The translations under genes were made by a program, and so were the position numbers. 64,000 nucleotides of DNA, taken from contig NC_135219.1 of NCBI RefSeq assembly GCF_052324685.1, positions 22,800,316-22,864,315 on the forward strand. Direction: 5' to 3'. The DNA comes from Brachyhypopomus gauderio (taxonomy: Eukaryota > Chordata > Actinopteri > Gymnotiformes > Hypopomidae). Below the pieces are notes generated by a model that did not search any database, was not told the DNA's origin, and was given only the letters and a program-made list of their open reading frames with translations. This document shows positions 44,695 through 56,280 of this stretch, in pieces (position 1 is the first letter of the stretch; each line of letters begins with the position of its first letter).

Positions 44695-46720
44695 TTACAA
44701 ATTGTCTAAACACACCTGGCACTGCCACATAATCTCCTTTCTGCATTTGCCACATGTGAACCTTTTACAAAAACCACAACGCTTAGTGGCACGGTTACTC
44801 TTGCAGCCACACTTAACCTGGCACAATGCCCTTTTCCCTGTGTCAGGTGTGGGTTGTTGCTGCTGAAACTCTACCTTGGACACCTCCTTGGCTTCCATAT
44901 GAGACTGTGCAAGTTCTGTTGCAAGCTTCACCAAGAACTCGGACCGTCTCTCTTTTACCCCAGTGCATGCTTGAAAAAGCACATGTGCATTCAGGCATGA
45001 AATGTCAATCATGTTATAAAACACAGCGACTGGCCAACGCCGTGTTCCTGAACGTACACTGTACTTTCGCACCATCTGGTCCATGACATCCACACCACAT
45101 TTTAGGCTGTTGTAGTCTGTGATTGTGTTTGGCTTTTTTTTTCGGGTGTCTCCAATCTCCACCGTACTGTGCATGCTACTGAGGATGCAGACAGTCTTTT
45201 TCCGTCTGGGCGCGTAAACGGTCAGCGTGGCACCAGAGGTTGAAAACACCTGTGTACTAAATTCCTCACGGCCCAAATTCTTTTTGACAGAGTCTGGAAG
45301 CTCACGACGAATCTTGTTTACTGTGCCAAGGAGGGTGGTCTTCCGGCCCAGCAACTGCCTTGCTAGTGACAGTGAGGTGAAAAAATTGTCTGTGGTAACA
45401 GTTCTTCCTTGGTCCATAAATGGTTCCATAAGCTTCATCACCACATTTTCCGATAGTCTTTCCCCCACGGGACGACTGGAGTCTTTGCCAAGATATGGGA
45501 TGATGTTGCATACATACTTGGATTTCAGGTCACATGCCACCCAGAACTTTATTCCAAACTTGTCGGGTTTTGTTGCAATGTACTGAAGAAAAGAGCAACG
45601 GGTCTAAAGCAGGCTTTATACCTCCGGACACGGACGAATTTCGTCCGTCCGTACCAAACGTAGCCTCCGTAGGGGGCCACTATACCTCTTTCCGTTTCCA
45701 ACGTTGTTATGATTTTTTTTAATACATCCTCTAGAGGGCAGTATAGTCAAATTTCCGGCACCAGCGCACCAGCAATCTCCTGCCAGCTGTTTTTGCATCG
45801 CTGTTTATCGCGATGACCTGGCACCGTAGCAGAATGTAGCCTCTAACCAACTCGCAAAGTTTCTCTTCTAACTCGAGCGTCATTTTTTAAAGTCCAGTAC
45901 TCTTCTTCATTGATTTTCCCGAATTGGTGTACGCCCGATGCTTCTGACTCTCTACTGCCCCCTGATTTGCGGTTTATATTGCTCCGTTACTACGGATTCG
46001 TAAGCGCTCTGGCAACGGACCCACTGACGGATGAAACGACCTCCGGAACCGGACGAAAGGGTCCGTATCCGTAATTACCGTAGGGTGTGAATGGGCCTTT
46101 AGTTGGAAAAAGTTGCTCATCTATGGTGATATGCCTTCCTGGGTTGTAACAAGTGATGTAATTGGCAGCGAAAGACCCCCAAACATTAGAGATTGCAGCA
46201 AACCGGTCAGTTGCAGCTCGTTCACTGCGTGTGTACTTGTCGTCAAAGTGAAGGTGCTGCATGATGTTCTGGAAGCGGTTTCGCGACATAATCTTGGTGA
46301 TTAAGGGCACTCCCAGTGTTGTAGACCATGAGTCATGCACCGCTGGAAGGCGCACAACACCTCGCAGGATGAGGATTGCAATGAACGCCTTTAGCTCAGC
46401 GAGGGACATGAACCAGTTTTCTTGCTGTGTCTGGCGTGCATGCTGGACAGTCCACCCCTGTATGATCCGAAGCATTTCAATAGAAACGAAACAGAGGAAA
46501 CTCTGTAAGCGACTCGATACTTTCCGTAGGGCAAAAGCAGTTGGCTCTCCATTCGTGGTATTGCATTTACTTGGGCTTGGATGCACTCCGTCATGTCTTC
46601 CGATCTGTTCTTCATGCCACACTGTGCCGTCTTTTGCAGTCTCTGTCAGCCGCCCGTGTGTCTCCACGCGACCCCTCTTTACTGGTGATGAAGTCTCCTC
46701 ATCTACAGAACCATATGTTT
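44695..46720 (-). pseudogene. piggyBac transposase, all three catalytic Asp present, interrupted by MITE
   Basis: N-terminal part (46720-46102) reads TYGSVDEETSSPVKRGR, FMSLAELKAFIAILILRG, SRNRFQNIMQHLHFDD and HITIDEQLFPTK. After the 491-bp insertion the frame resumes as RCSFLQYIATKPDKFGIKFW and continues to the stop at 44695. The DDD triad is visible: ITIDEQ, VTTDNFFTSLSLA and GVDVMDQMVRKYS. The C-terminus is a cysteine-rich finger (CQVKCGCKSNRATKRCGFCK ... CQVCLDNL), typical of piggyBac. Apart from the MITE the coding region looks uninterrupted. The start codon is not certain; an acceptor may precede TYGSVDEE. Confidence 0.85.
45608..46098. mobile_element. PIF/Harbinger-type MITE inside the piggyBac transposase
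   Basis: Flanked by TAA (45605-45607) and TTA (46099-46101), a TWA target as for PIF/Harbinger. Ends AGCAGGCTTTATACC and GGTGTGAATGGGCCT. Interior arms CGGACACGGACGAATTTCG and CCGGAACCGGACGAAAGGG. Removing it leaves Pro-Thr-Lys-Thr-Arg-Cys, as in other piggyBac transposases. Confidence 0.8.
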
Positions 46721-46840
46721 GAGATTTGATTAGTGAAAGGTTGAAATAATGTGAAATTGACAAACATAATATTTGAAATATATTTGAAATATAGCCAGCG
46801 ATTGGCGGGTTCACACACAAATAGGCATTTTGGCCTTAAT

Positions 46841-48100
46841 GGGGGGGGGGGGGGGGGGTGTGCATAAATAAATTAATGTGTGCACAAAAAGATTCAATTG
46901 AGGCACTAAAGGCCCAAAACGATCAAAATGTGTATTGGGAAATTGAGTCAGATCAAAGAACTAAATCACATGCTGAGATCAGCAGTGTGTGTGTGTGTGT
47001 GGGGTCTTATGTATGTACTATTCAGTCAGTTCCAGTATTTGGCCAGTAAATGGAGCCCATGTAATACCATACTGATATTACAGTAATGAAATAAGACATT
47101 TTAGTGAAATAAAAGGTTCATTTCTGGTCAAGCAGTGCACCTTTTGTTATGAGATCTAATTGCAAAGTTATTTATCTCATTTATCGGACTCATACAAGAC
47201 CCTTTATTTGTCTGTAGTCTGCATAACCGGATTGCAGCATGAGTTTTTATGATTTCTTAGGTTTTTGGACAATGTAGCGACAGGCCAATTTGAACCAAAC
47301 TTGGCATACCTGAAGGACCTCAGTCTATAAAAGGCTTTGAAATTGGGAGTTGATCAACATGTTTATATGAATTATAGCAATATAGGTCATATATGGCCTC
47401 AATGATATAATGGGAAAATAGACCCACCTGAAAATAAAAAAAAATCCAACAATTTTTAAAAATAGTTTACCTACAGTGTCTACAGATTATGCCCATGCCA
47501 CTCTTGCCATCATTGGATCAAATTCCTAGGACTAGTTCGAAAAGTGCTATTTTCAAACAATTGATGAATGTGACAAAACTACGCCTTTTTTAATAGGACT
47601 TGTAATTGCAAAGTTGTCAGGTGGACTGCAAGGAATCAAAAGAATCAAGTTTCATTTTCCTAAGCAAGATTTGGAAAAGTTATGCATGATTCACAAATAG
47701 TGCCACCTAGTGGCCAAATGTTTCAAAACTGCACAGTGTGACAGTCCTGAGATGTGTGTGAACCCTAAATTGCAAAAATAGGTTTCCCCACACTACGTGT
47801 GTGAACCCCAATTATAATTCCAAAACATCTCAAGTATGCCACCTTGGAAGTAATGTAGGATTGTTTTCACACAGCAATACGTGGCATATATATATATATT
47901 TTTTTTTTTAATAGTTTATCTTTTGAAAAAATGTTAATAGGTAAAGATATTTCTACATAAATTTATACAATAAACCCTCAACTACTTGAAATAGAATAAT
48001 ATTCGAGTAATTTTAACTTATCCAGATGGTACTTTTTGCAGTGTCTCTTCCAAAAACACAACAGCCATAACTGACAAACAAAAATAGGAAATCTTACCAG
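46841..48100. other. Non-coding stretch with poly-G and short repeats
   Basis: Starts with an 18-nt G run (46841-46858). No coding exon recognised. AT-rich, with a short TA repeat near 47888. Confidence 0.4.
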
Positions 48101-48104
48101 AAGA

Positions 48105-48985
48105 GATTTCAGTCACTACTCGGATCAAGAGTTATTTCTCCTCCATCAGAGTCACAAGGGTCGACATGGTTGAGGACCACGTCCAAAGCATGCAGTGTTC
48201 TGCAAACCTTTGCCATCTTTGCTTCTAAGTCAACAGAGTAAGTGAAATATAGCAACATGGATTTTTATCCACATGTAGGTGGATACATACATAATAGTCA
48301 TAATCGTTCACACTACCACCCATCACACCCATCCCTGTTCACCGTTACCTGGTACCTGCATATTTCAATCTAATGGCTGCAACATTATATTTATATATTG
48401 TAATATTGTAATATAGTACTATAGTGAGAAACCTTTATTCTATTTTACTTCACTATTTCTTCTCCATCGGAGTCAATGGATCAACACAGTTCACACAATC
48501 ACCCATCCCCCCCGTTTAGCATTACCTAGTAGTGGCTGCATGTACATAAAGGATGGCTTTTATTAGACCTTTATTCTATTTTATTTCACTTAGCATGTAG
48601 CCAGATAGGCCATTTACTTTGGTGCAGTTTATTAAAGTCTATGCACTTTATTAACAAGTTTCCTATGTCTGCGGTCATCTCTCTCCATTATAAAACTGAC
48701 AACGACATTATTTGAACTATAATTCTAAAACATCTCAAGTCTGCCTCCTTTGTACTAATTTTGGATTGTTCTCACTGCAAAAGGAGACATGCTGATTGGT
48801 CAAAAATAGCTAAAGTTCTGATTTTTTCTTAAAGGGTTTTTTTTCTTCTCCATCTGAGTCAATGCATCAACACAGTTCCCACAATCACCCATCCCCCCGT
48901 TTAGCATTACCAAGTAGTGGCTGCATGTAAATAACAAAGGATGGCCTAAACATTTGGCCTGCGGGCCAGAGTTTGGACACCTCTG
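48105..48985. repeat. Diverged tandem units and a hAT end
   Basis: Units around TTCTCCATC-GAGTCAATG, CACAATCACCCATCCCCC and GTTTAGCATTACC-AGTAGTGG recur at about 48460-48560 and 48835-48945, with a more degraded copy at 48130-48370. The sequence 48948-48985 (GGCCTGCGGGCCAGAGTTTG, GACACCTCTG) is the end of a hAT element. Confidence 0.7.
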
Positions 48986-49026
48986 CATTAGGCCATCATG
49001 TCCATTAGTGCAGTTTTCATTAGGCT

Positions 49027-49131
49027 GCAGCAAATTCTGAAAATACTATTGAATATGGCCTGCATCAAAATCTGAAAATACTATTGAATATGGCCTGCAT
49101 CAAAATCTGAAAATACTATTGAATATGGCCC
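49027..49131. repeat. 35-bp minisatellite, 3 copies
   Basis: Three tandem units (49027, 49062, 49097), each containing CTGAAAATACTATTGAATAT and starting GCATCAAAAT (first unit slightly diverged). Confidence 0.95.
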
Positions 49132-49139
49132 GCATAAGG

Positions 49140-51116
49140 AGCATGAGCTCAACTCTGCCTGGCCTAATGGGATGCAAATGACCCCAGCACTGCCATTTGG
49201 CACTCTCTGCTAGAAGGAGTCGTATGAAAATGCTGGTAGTTGCAGTGTTAAAAGATTACAGTACCTTTAACAGTCACTACTACGACAAATTAACAGAATT
49301 GTTGTGCATTTGTCAACGTACCAGAGGTGTCACACGTCGAAAAGGCTCTGACAATACGGCTTTTAGCAACGGCAAACATCAACTACGGAATAGAATAGAA
49401 AAACCGGTAACGTCTAAACAAATGCTTACCAATTGCTGCAGCGCTTCAACAGCTACTTGCAAGGAGCCCCTTTCCTGCTCAGAAGAAAGATTGAAATGTG
49501 GCCAAGACAGGCCAAGATGGTGGTTTTATATTGTGAGTTCTCGAGGACCCTTAGGTATCCTGATGAGGCGCCTATTCAAAACATCAACGAGTGTATCAAA
49601 ATAAGAGTTCACTGTCACGTCTTCGTGTGTGAATTTTTTTTCAGAGTGGGGTAGTTTGTATGGTTGTTATTATTAGTTTTTTGGTTCGCAGTGAAAGCGA
49701 TCTTCTTCATTAATTTCAAACATCGTTGCCATCCATAGGCACTTCAGATGTTTGCTTATAATTCAATTGTAGGCACTGATTGAACTTAAAGTTTGTTTGT
49801 TTTTGCTTCTGTTGCATGTTTTATGTGTTGTAGTGTGATAACTGTTTTCAGAGTGTTTGTCTGTATATCTTACCTTGTAGGGACTTCTGCAAGTAAGGGC
49901 CTGAATAAATGGCATGTAGACATTTGTAATTAAATATTACATGCATCATACAAGTGATTTAAATAAAATAAGTATATATTATATACATATAATATATACA
50001 TATACAAATGATATATACTATATAATATATATTATATACATATATACAAGGCAAGGCAAAGTTTTTGCAGATGTTGGATGGGAGGACTCGGCAGTTTGGA
50101 AGGGTAAGTCCAGTGTGGATTAATACATATTTAGGTGTTCTTTAGGACTTTTAATTCTAACTTATTAAATTGTAACCTTGCTAATTGGGAAGATACATGG
50201 AGACATGTTCCAGAGAAGCTTCATGGAGTACTCATTGTGCAAGTTTCAGTGTGACAAAACTTCACATGCTTCACTCTGCTTGTACCCCGAACATGACTGC
50301 CGTTTGTGCAGATGGCAACAGAAAACTCTATAGGTTTTGACAGTCAGCAGGGTAAAACTGCTTTATGCATAATAAATGTATGTAAAATGTATGCAACTGT
50401 AGGTATCGGGGGCGGACTGGCATACATTACTACCGGGGATTTCCCTGGTGGGCCAAGGGGAAGTATTGTTTCCATTCTAATGGGAGGTAAAAGTTAATAT
50501 GTTTTACAAAACCCCTTAACCTGTTCTTTGACCATCATGTGTGTTTATTTTTTCTGGTGAGGGAATGTGGGATTTACTGTTGAGGTTCAAAGATACCTGA
50601 CTGACCCAATAGTTCCACGGTTTATCTCCACCTCTATCAGCTTGCACTGGAATTTTTATGTACACCAGCCTCCTCAGTGCTGTGTGAGGCTTGAAAAATT
50701 GTGTCCCAGCACAGTGGAACAAATCCTCTTTTTGAATAAAAACTGAAAACAAAGATGCTAATGTCCACAATCACTAAAATCACTAATAAATCAAACTTGT
50801 TTTTCCACAAGCACTTTTGTTATTTTTACATCCATACATAAACATTCACGATATACGTATACATATTAAAAAATGTGATTAATTTTAAAAAGTGTAAAAA
50901 TAAGAACCCAAACCAGCTAGATATATAAGAAACAACAAATCACAACAAACCAAACAGATTTCCTTTATTGACTTATTGACAAAACGTGAAAAACTTTAAT
51001 GAAACAATATGGAGTTAAAGGCTAAAAATGAATAAATAAAAGACGCTGCTTTCACTGTCCACCATATGGCGATAATGTCCACTGCTTCATGAAGTTAACC
51101 TTTTTCCGGTACAATG
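49140..51116. other. Non-coding stretch
   Basis: No gene supported. TATA-rich repeats near 49975-50045. A short open frame at 49197-49604 has no recognisable domain. Confidence 0.4.
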
Positions 51117-51195
51117 GCCTAGGTGCACGCACCACTTCCTCGTTGGTGTCAGGATGGTACCGTATTTCCGGTTGGTATGCGGAAGTGTCGATGTC

Positions 51196-54100
51196 ATGGC
51201 CGAGTCTAAATTCACAAGGTGCCTGTTGGAGTTCCCGAAATTTACCATCAACGATGTGCGTCGTATTGTCAGAGCATCAAGTACAACGACACAGAGTCAA
51301 CTTGAAAAGGGTTTCAAGTTCTACGTTTCATCCTACCTCTGCAATTTTGAGGGTAAGTGGCCGACGCTAGTTAGCTAGCTAGCCTGAGGTGGCAGTCTAA
51401 TGAAGTGATGTTGTTTTTAGTAACGAACCAACCTGTCCTAGTACTAGAAATGCCTTTTTAAAACATGTTTGGATTTCTGATGGAAGTATCAGGCAAAAGT
51501 AAGGCTAACGAGATAACAGTGAGGGCTCACTGCTACAGATCTATGAAGAAAACAGATACGCCACACCAGCTGAGGGTAGGACTGGTTAAAATGACACGAG
51601 TTCTGTTCAGTGTCACGTTCAAAGTTCTGTTGAACAAGTTCAAAAGTGAGTTCAACACAAGTTCAATCTTTTATCCTTGCTCTTACTTCACGTAAGCTGT
51701 GATAACCATAGGCATTGGTTTTCAAAGCTTACAATGGTAGCCAAATGCAGAGTAGCTGAGTGGGAATCATTAGCAGTCTATTTTGCCTATAGTAAACAAA
51801 TGGGAGTTTATTTTACAGTTCGAGCTATTGTTATCTACCTGTATGACTCAAAAGCAGAATATAGTCCACCTCAGCTATTCTTCAAACTGCATTTTCTAAA
51901 ATCTGTCAATCTGTCTTTCAAATCTTTCATCTTAACTTCTTTATTAACATATGGCTGCAACACTTACACCTATTAACATATTCTGATAACACTCTTCAAG
52001 AAGCAGTTGAAGTAAAACCTGCACTGTTCTGTTGTTGGTGGTGGAAACAACAAAATAATATAAATATAAGTAGGCCTGTTTCACTCCTATGTGTAAGCAT
52101 TTCATCTGGAGTGAAAATGAAGTTTAAATCTAAAATATATTTAGTTTATAGTTGCTCAGTGAACTAGTAGATTGAACCATGCACAACACTGTAGAATAGA
52201 AAGACAGTATAGCCAAGTGTTTTAAGAGTGATGCAAAACAGCACAAACGTTACATGAGACAATAGACAAGTGACATTCACCACTACCAACATGATGGGAC
52301 AGATATTGCGCCTATTGACATTGCTGAAGTCTTCTTTTCAAGATATTAAATATTGCCTCTTGTGTATTTCAGATGACATTACGTGATTCAATGCCAGTTG
52401 TGCTCATTAAGAGCAACTGCTCTTGTGTTGCTAGTTGCGGAATCTGCAAACACTTGGTTGCATTGCTTTTCCAGACTGCTCATTATTCTGAATCTGGCAT
52501 GTCTGTCGTCCCTCCTGTCCTTTCATGCACACAGACAGAACAGAAGTGGCATAAACCACCAACAATGGTTTGTCTTATTTCATTATTTAATGTTAGTTAA
52601 TGTATCACAGTCACTTTACTAACACCATCTTTTAAATTAATAGGGGGTGAAGCCTGGACCCGTGGATGCCATGGTTGTCCTAAAGCCAAAACCAGGTGCT
52701 ACTACAGCCAGTGGAGTTAGGTATGTAGTACCAAATTTAATAGGCAGATTACAGTGTGTGGTTAAAAAAATATATGCTTTTGATCATCTGATAAGACGAT
52801 CTGATCTGTTCTCTTCAAAATTTAATTTAGCCTTGTTGTACTTCAGATTAGTGTTGTCAAAAAAATTGATATATCGATACGTATCGATACTGAACATTCT
52901 GAAACATAAGTTTAACGTGCTGGGAAATATTGGTACAAGCGCTTGAATTGAACCCTGCAAACATGACTTTGTTCATTGCGCTGAGGTGCGGCGCGTGCGA
53001 AGTTACAAAATTCGAGAGGTGCACGACCTCGCGTGCGCCACGCTTCAGCGCGATGAACAAAGTCATGTTTGCAGGGTTCATACACCTTGTGGAATTCAAA
53101 CACTTGTATGTCACTTTCAAGGTCCATTTCAATATTTCCCAGCACGAGCAAAGACACTTTGTCAGATGTTCAAAAGACGTCCACTGAAAAGCCAGAATGA
53201 AAGTTTTAGCGACGTCTTTTTTAAACGTCTATTACTGCCGTTCAGTTGCAGTTTTTGCACGTCCTGACATCCAATAAAGGTCCTAGTCAAACGTTCAGAT
53301 AGAAAACTTGTCATAGACGTTCATGTTAAGTTAAAAGGTTAAGGTCCTAGTCACACTGTCAGATTTTGAACCAGTTTTGAACGTCCACCAGACATGCAAA
53401 AAAGGGTCTGGACTGACCGACGTGATACAGACTTGATTTTAACGTCTTTCTGACGTCGCATGTTTGTTGGGATAAGTTAAATATTTATACATGTACTCGA
53501 AATTATTCGCTTTTTTATCACATTATTTAATGGTTGTTTATTTTCAAAACGCCCAATCGTAACGTCTTCACGTTCTCATGTTTCGTCCTGGAATTGCAAG
53601 ATGCTCGTATTTGTTAACACAAAATAACTGTTCAGTCAGACAGATATTTGTTGTGAAATGAAGTTACAATTTCAAGCATTTTCTAACACCTTTTGTGGCC
53701 TTGTCACAGTCACACCTTATTGAGGAGGCACCAAGATCCCAAAGTGCTACACCTGAGTGGCATTCACTTAGGAGAGAAAGAGTGACTGCCTCACATTTCA
53801 GAGAGGTGAGCCACGTTAGAGGTCCAGGTGCTGCAGAAAGGATAATCCGAGGGACACGACAAACAGCACATGTGAAGAGGGGACTTGAAATGGAAACAGA
53901 GGCCTTAAAGGACTGTGCAGTTCTGAAAAACTTGAACTTGACCAAGTGTGGGCTAGTGATTCATCCAGATGCCTCTTGGCTGGGTGCATCACCTGATGGA
54001 CTTGTATATGACCCACTTGAGCGTCCATCATTTGGGCTTGTTGAAATTAAGTGCCCAAATGCACAAAGCTATGTAGACTGCAAATTCCTCAAAGTGGCAC

Positions 54101-54327
54101 AAGGCCTACACAAAATGAAGGAGAGCCATTGTTATTATTGGCAAATCCAGTTCCAGTTATTGATTACTGGTATGCAGTGGTGTGATTTAGTTATCTGTGC
54201 CCATGATGATATCTTTATGCAGCGAGTTTACAGAGATAGCAGTGTATTAGAAGAGGTGAAAAGGAGGTGTGACATGTTTTTCTTTAACACTTACATGCCA
54301 AAATACCTCTCTATGCCCAAGCAATAG
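51196..54327 (+). pseudogene. SWIM zinc-finger / YqaJ-type nuclease gene, copy 2
   Basis: Exon 51196-51352 (MAESKFTRCLLEFPKF), then GKSKANEITVRAHCYRSMKK (about 51490), the SWIM finger CSCVASCGICKHLVALLF (about 52410-52470) followed in frame by VVPPVLSCTQTEQKWHKPPT, and GVKPGPVDAMVVLKPKPGAT (52645-52720). The final part 53700-54327 holds the nuclease motifs HPDASWLGASPDGLVYD, GLVEIKCPNAQ and YYWQIQFQLLITG, with stop at 54327. Compared with copy 1 this copy is intact across the SWIM exon and the nuclease, but the first two thirds of the long exon (STLFKGYS ... LHLSSLSV) are replaced by 52856-53690. So each copy is damaged in a different place. Confidence 0.75.
52856..53690. mobile_element. Foreign segment replacing a YqaJ exon, with long palindrome
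   Basis: Begins TAGTGTTGTCAAAAAAATTG and ATATCGATACGTATCGATAC, resembling a hAT end. Contains an interrupted palindrome 52915-53152: CGTGCTGGGAAATATTG against CAATATTTCCCAGCACG outside, and GAACCCTGCAAACATGACTT (52950) against its complement ending 53079 inside. Copy 1 has exon and intron sequence here instead. Confidence 0.75.
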
Positions 54328-54565
54328 AAAATCATAATGAAGACATGAACTCATGAACAATTAAAACAATTTCAATTTATTCTGTCAATTGTATTACTAT
54401 TGTATTCGTTTCATTTTTTACAAATACAGTAAAAGTTAAGAAATACATAATGTTGTATTGTGTTGTCAATTTTACATATAAAAGTGAAAGCATTTTATAC
54501 AATTAATCATATTGCACTGTACCTTAACATTGCAGCCAATATTTACAGACTAGCATGACCTAAAG

Positions 54566-54821
54566 CAGGGGTCGGCAACCTTTTTGACTCGGAGCCACAA
54601 AAGCAAAAATAATTGGAAATTTATTTCAGTGACGATGACATGTCACTCAAGCGAACCAAAACGAAATACCGGACATTTGTGAAATTCCACCCGAACATTT
54701 TTTTAAGTCTCAAAAATAATATACGTTAATTAAATACTCATTAATTTTATTCAAAAGCTGAGCCGCATCAGAGGGATCAAAGAGCTGCATGCGGCTCCGG
54801 AGCTAGGGTTGCCGACCCCTG
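54566..54821. mobile_element. hAT MITE inside copy 2
   Basis: Ends CAGGGGTCGGCAACC and GGTTGCCGACCCCTG; flanked by ACCTAAAG and ACCTTAAAG. Same insertion as 22404-22658, so it was present before the two copies separated. Confidence 0.88.
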
Positions 54822-54914
54822 ACCTTAAAGGGATCATTTTAAGGTTAGAGAAATAAATAAATAAATAAATCACCGTAATTCACATTACATCATCTGTCTA
54901 ATTCTGGATTGAGA

Positions 54915-56255
54915 TTAGCCATTGTTTGCCCAGGCTTTTACCAAGGGGCCATTTTGATAATTCACCAAAAGACAGGCAACAGTAAAAATTTGGTTTATGC
55001 TCCCTGTGATTGAAAGGGGGATCACTGTGCTGAATATTTTATGTTCTTTGACTCTGCGAATCACACGCTCAACATGGACTCTCAGTCTTGCAATGGACTG
55101 TGACGTTCTGATCTCTGACCTAGACAGTTGAGCTCTCTTTGACAGAAACGTGGGTATGTGGACTTTGCATGGAACGCAGTCTTCAACAAGGAAACCCTTG
55201 TCCACCATGATGGCCATAGATGGGTCAAGGAGGGCCACAATGCCAGACTGCTTTAAGATCTCTTTATCACTGATAGCACCTTGATAAAGAGAAGACACAA
55301 AGGTCACTGCGCCATGAGGGGCTATCCCAAGCAACCATTTGAATGTACAGTGTGATTTATAAGTGGAAAACACTTCACTCTAGAGGAGAAGGGAATTTGG
55401 AGTTTGACATCTCAGTTCTGTGGAATCTAAAATTGAGTGTCAGCGTAGTCCTGAAACACATCTGGGAGGTGAGTTTTCACAGTGTCCACATCTAACCAAA
55501 CAAACAGCTCCCAATACAGTATAAAGGAAGTTGGCCCAGGTGTTAATAATACGACTAACAGTTGACCGATGGATTCTAAATCTATGGGCCAAATCCTTTT
55601 GCATCAGTCCCAATGACGGGTAGTTCATGAAGAGAAAAAACTCATCAATTGGTTAAAGAACCTGGGGAAAAAAATACATTATCCTATTGTCATATTACAT
55701 TATGACTATCAAAACTTCTTTTGATGTAAAGATTAATTTGAAAATGATGACATAACATGCTTTGTATGGACAACAGGAAAACATTTACCGTTGTACTGGC
55801 AGAGTCAGGGACCTGATCAGTCTTCTCAACAGTCCGTGCGCTTGTAACCCGTATGATGTTGTGGGTGGCTGGCTCTATTTGCTTCCAAAAGCCCATCAGG
55901 TGGGCATGGTTTGCAAATCTGTGGAATATAAAAGTTATATATAAAGTTATATAATGGCTAATTCATTCACAATGTATTTCAGACACCAGAGAAGGCCCAT
56001 CCGTATACTGTGTCCTGCCATATTTTGTATTTACCTGGTAAAGAATCGTATGTCGTCATCAGAGGCAGAAAACCGCTCCAAACAGAACTTGCTGCTGACA
56101 GTTAAGTCTTCGATTTGTTTTCGGAGCCTTGATATCTCCTCGCGTAGCTCTTCATTTTCATTGAGGGAGAGATCAAGCGCAGCAGGCTCATTACTGACGC
56201 AGTAGTCATGTTCATGACACGGTAAGGGGTCATCATCATCATGGTCAGTCTGCAT
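54915..56255 (-). pseudogene. ISL2EU/IS5-like DDE transposase
   Basis: Minus-strand exons: 56255 to about 56036 (acidic start, then LNENEELREEISRLRKQIED, a short coiled coil, and RFSASDDDIRFFTR); about 55930-55790 (HLMGFWKQIEPATHNIIRVT); about 55650-55440 (NYPSLGLMQKDLAHRFRIHR, STVSRIINTWANFLYTVLGA, an HTH-like segment, then WLDVDTVKTHLPDVFQ in a neighbouring frame); about 55420-54915 with DSTEL, a stop in SLLL-stop, then GAVTFVSSLYQGAISDKEIL, MAIMVDKGFLVED and RVHVERVIRRVKEHKIFS, stop at 54915. D (DSTE), D (DKGF) and E (HVERVIRR) form the DDE set of DDE_Tnp_4 transposases. At least one stop makes it inactive. No THAP finger seen at the N-terminus. Confidence 0.75.
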
Positions 56256-56280
56256 CTCTGTTAGATCAGTGTTGGGTGGA

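Larger units (their letters stand above)
40776..45598 (+). repeat. Large direct duplication, copy 1
   Basis: Matches 58125-64000 at high identity: last two togaram2 exons, 3' flank, Tc1 tail and piggyBac. Homology begins in the intron after exon 40582-40753 and runs to the window end in the other copy, so its right border is unknown. It contains about 225 bp (44096-44320) that copy 2 lacks. Confidence 0.95.
44331..46839 (-). mobile_element. piggyBac transposon, copy 1, split by a MITE
   Basis: Transposase coding on the minus strand (44695-46720). TTAA sequences at 44331-44334 and 46836-46839 are possible target sites; the adjacent inverted ends (GGATGCCC and GGCCAAAATGCC) are only weakly similar, so element borders are tentative. 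Confidence 0.6.
51117..56260. mobile_element. ISL2EU-like two-gene DNA transposon, copy 2
   Basis: Contains a SWIM/YqaJ gene (plus) and a DDE transposase gene (minus) converging tail to tail with about 590 bp between their stops. Outer termini and target duplication not resolved; 51117 is the point where homology with copy 1 begins. An ISL2EU assignment rests on the combination of a DDE_Tnp_4-like transposase with a YqaJ protein, recalled for that superfamily. Confidence 0.6.

Noticed and set aside
44826-45086. Plus-strand frames over the piggyBac gene
   Set aside because: Antisense shadows of the transposase; duplicated at 63228 for the same reason.
50041-50110. Small exon-like segment followed by GTAAGT
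   Set aside because: Too short, with no recognised family and no partner exon.
52930-53267. Overlapping frames on both strands
   Set aside because: Produced by the palindrome; the two strands encode similar peptides because the arms are complementary.
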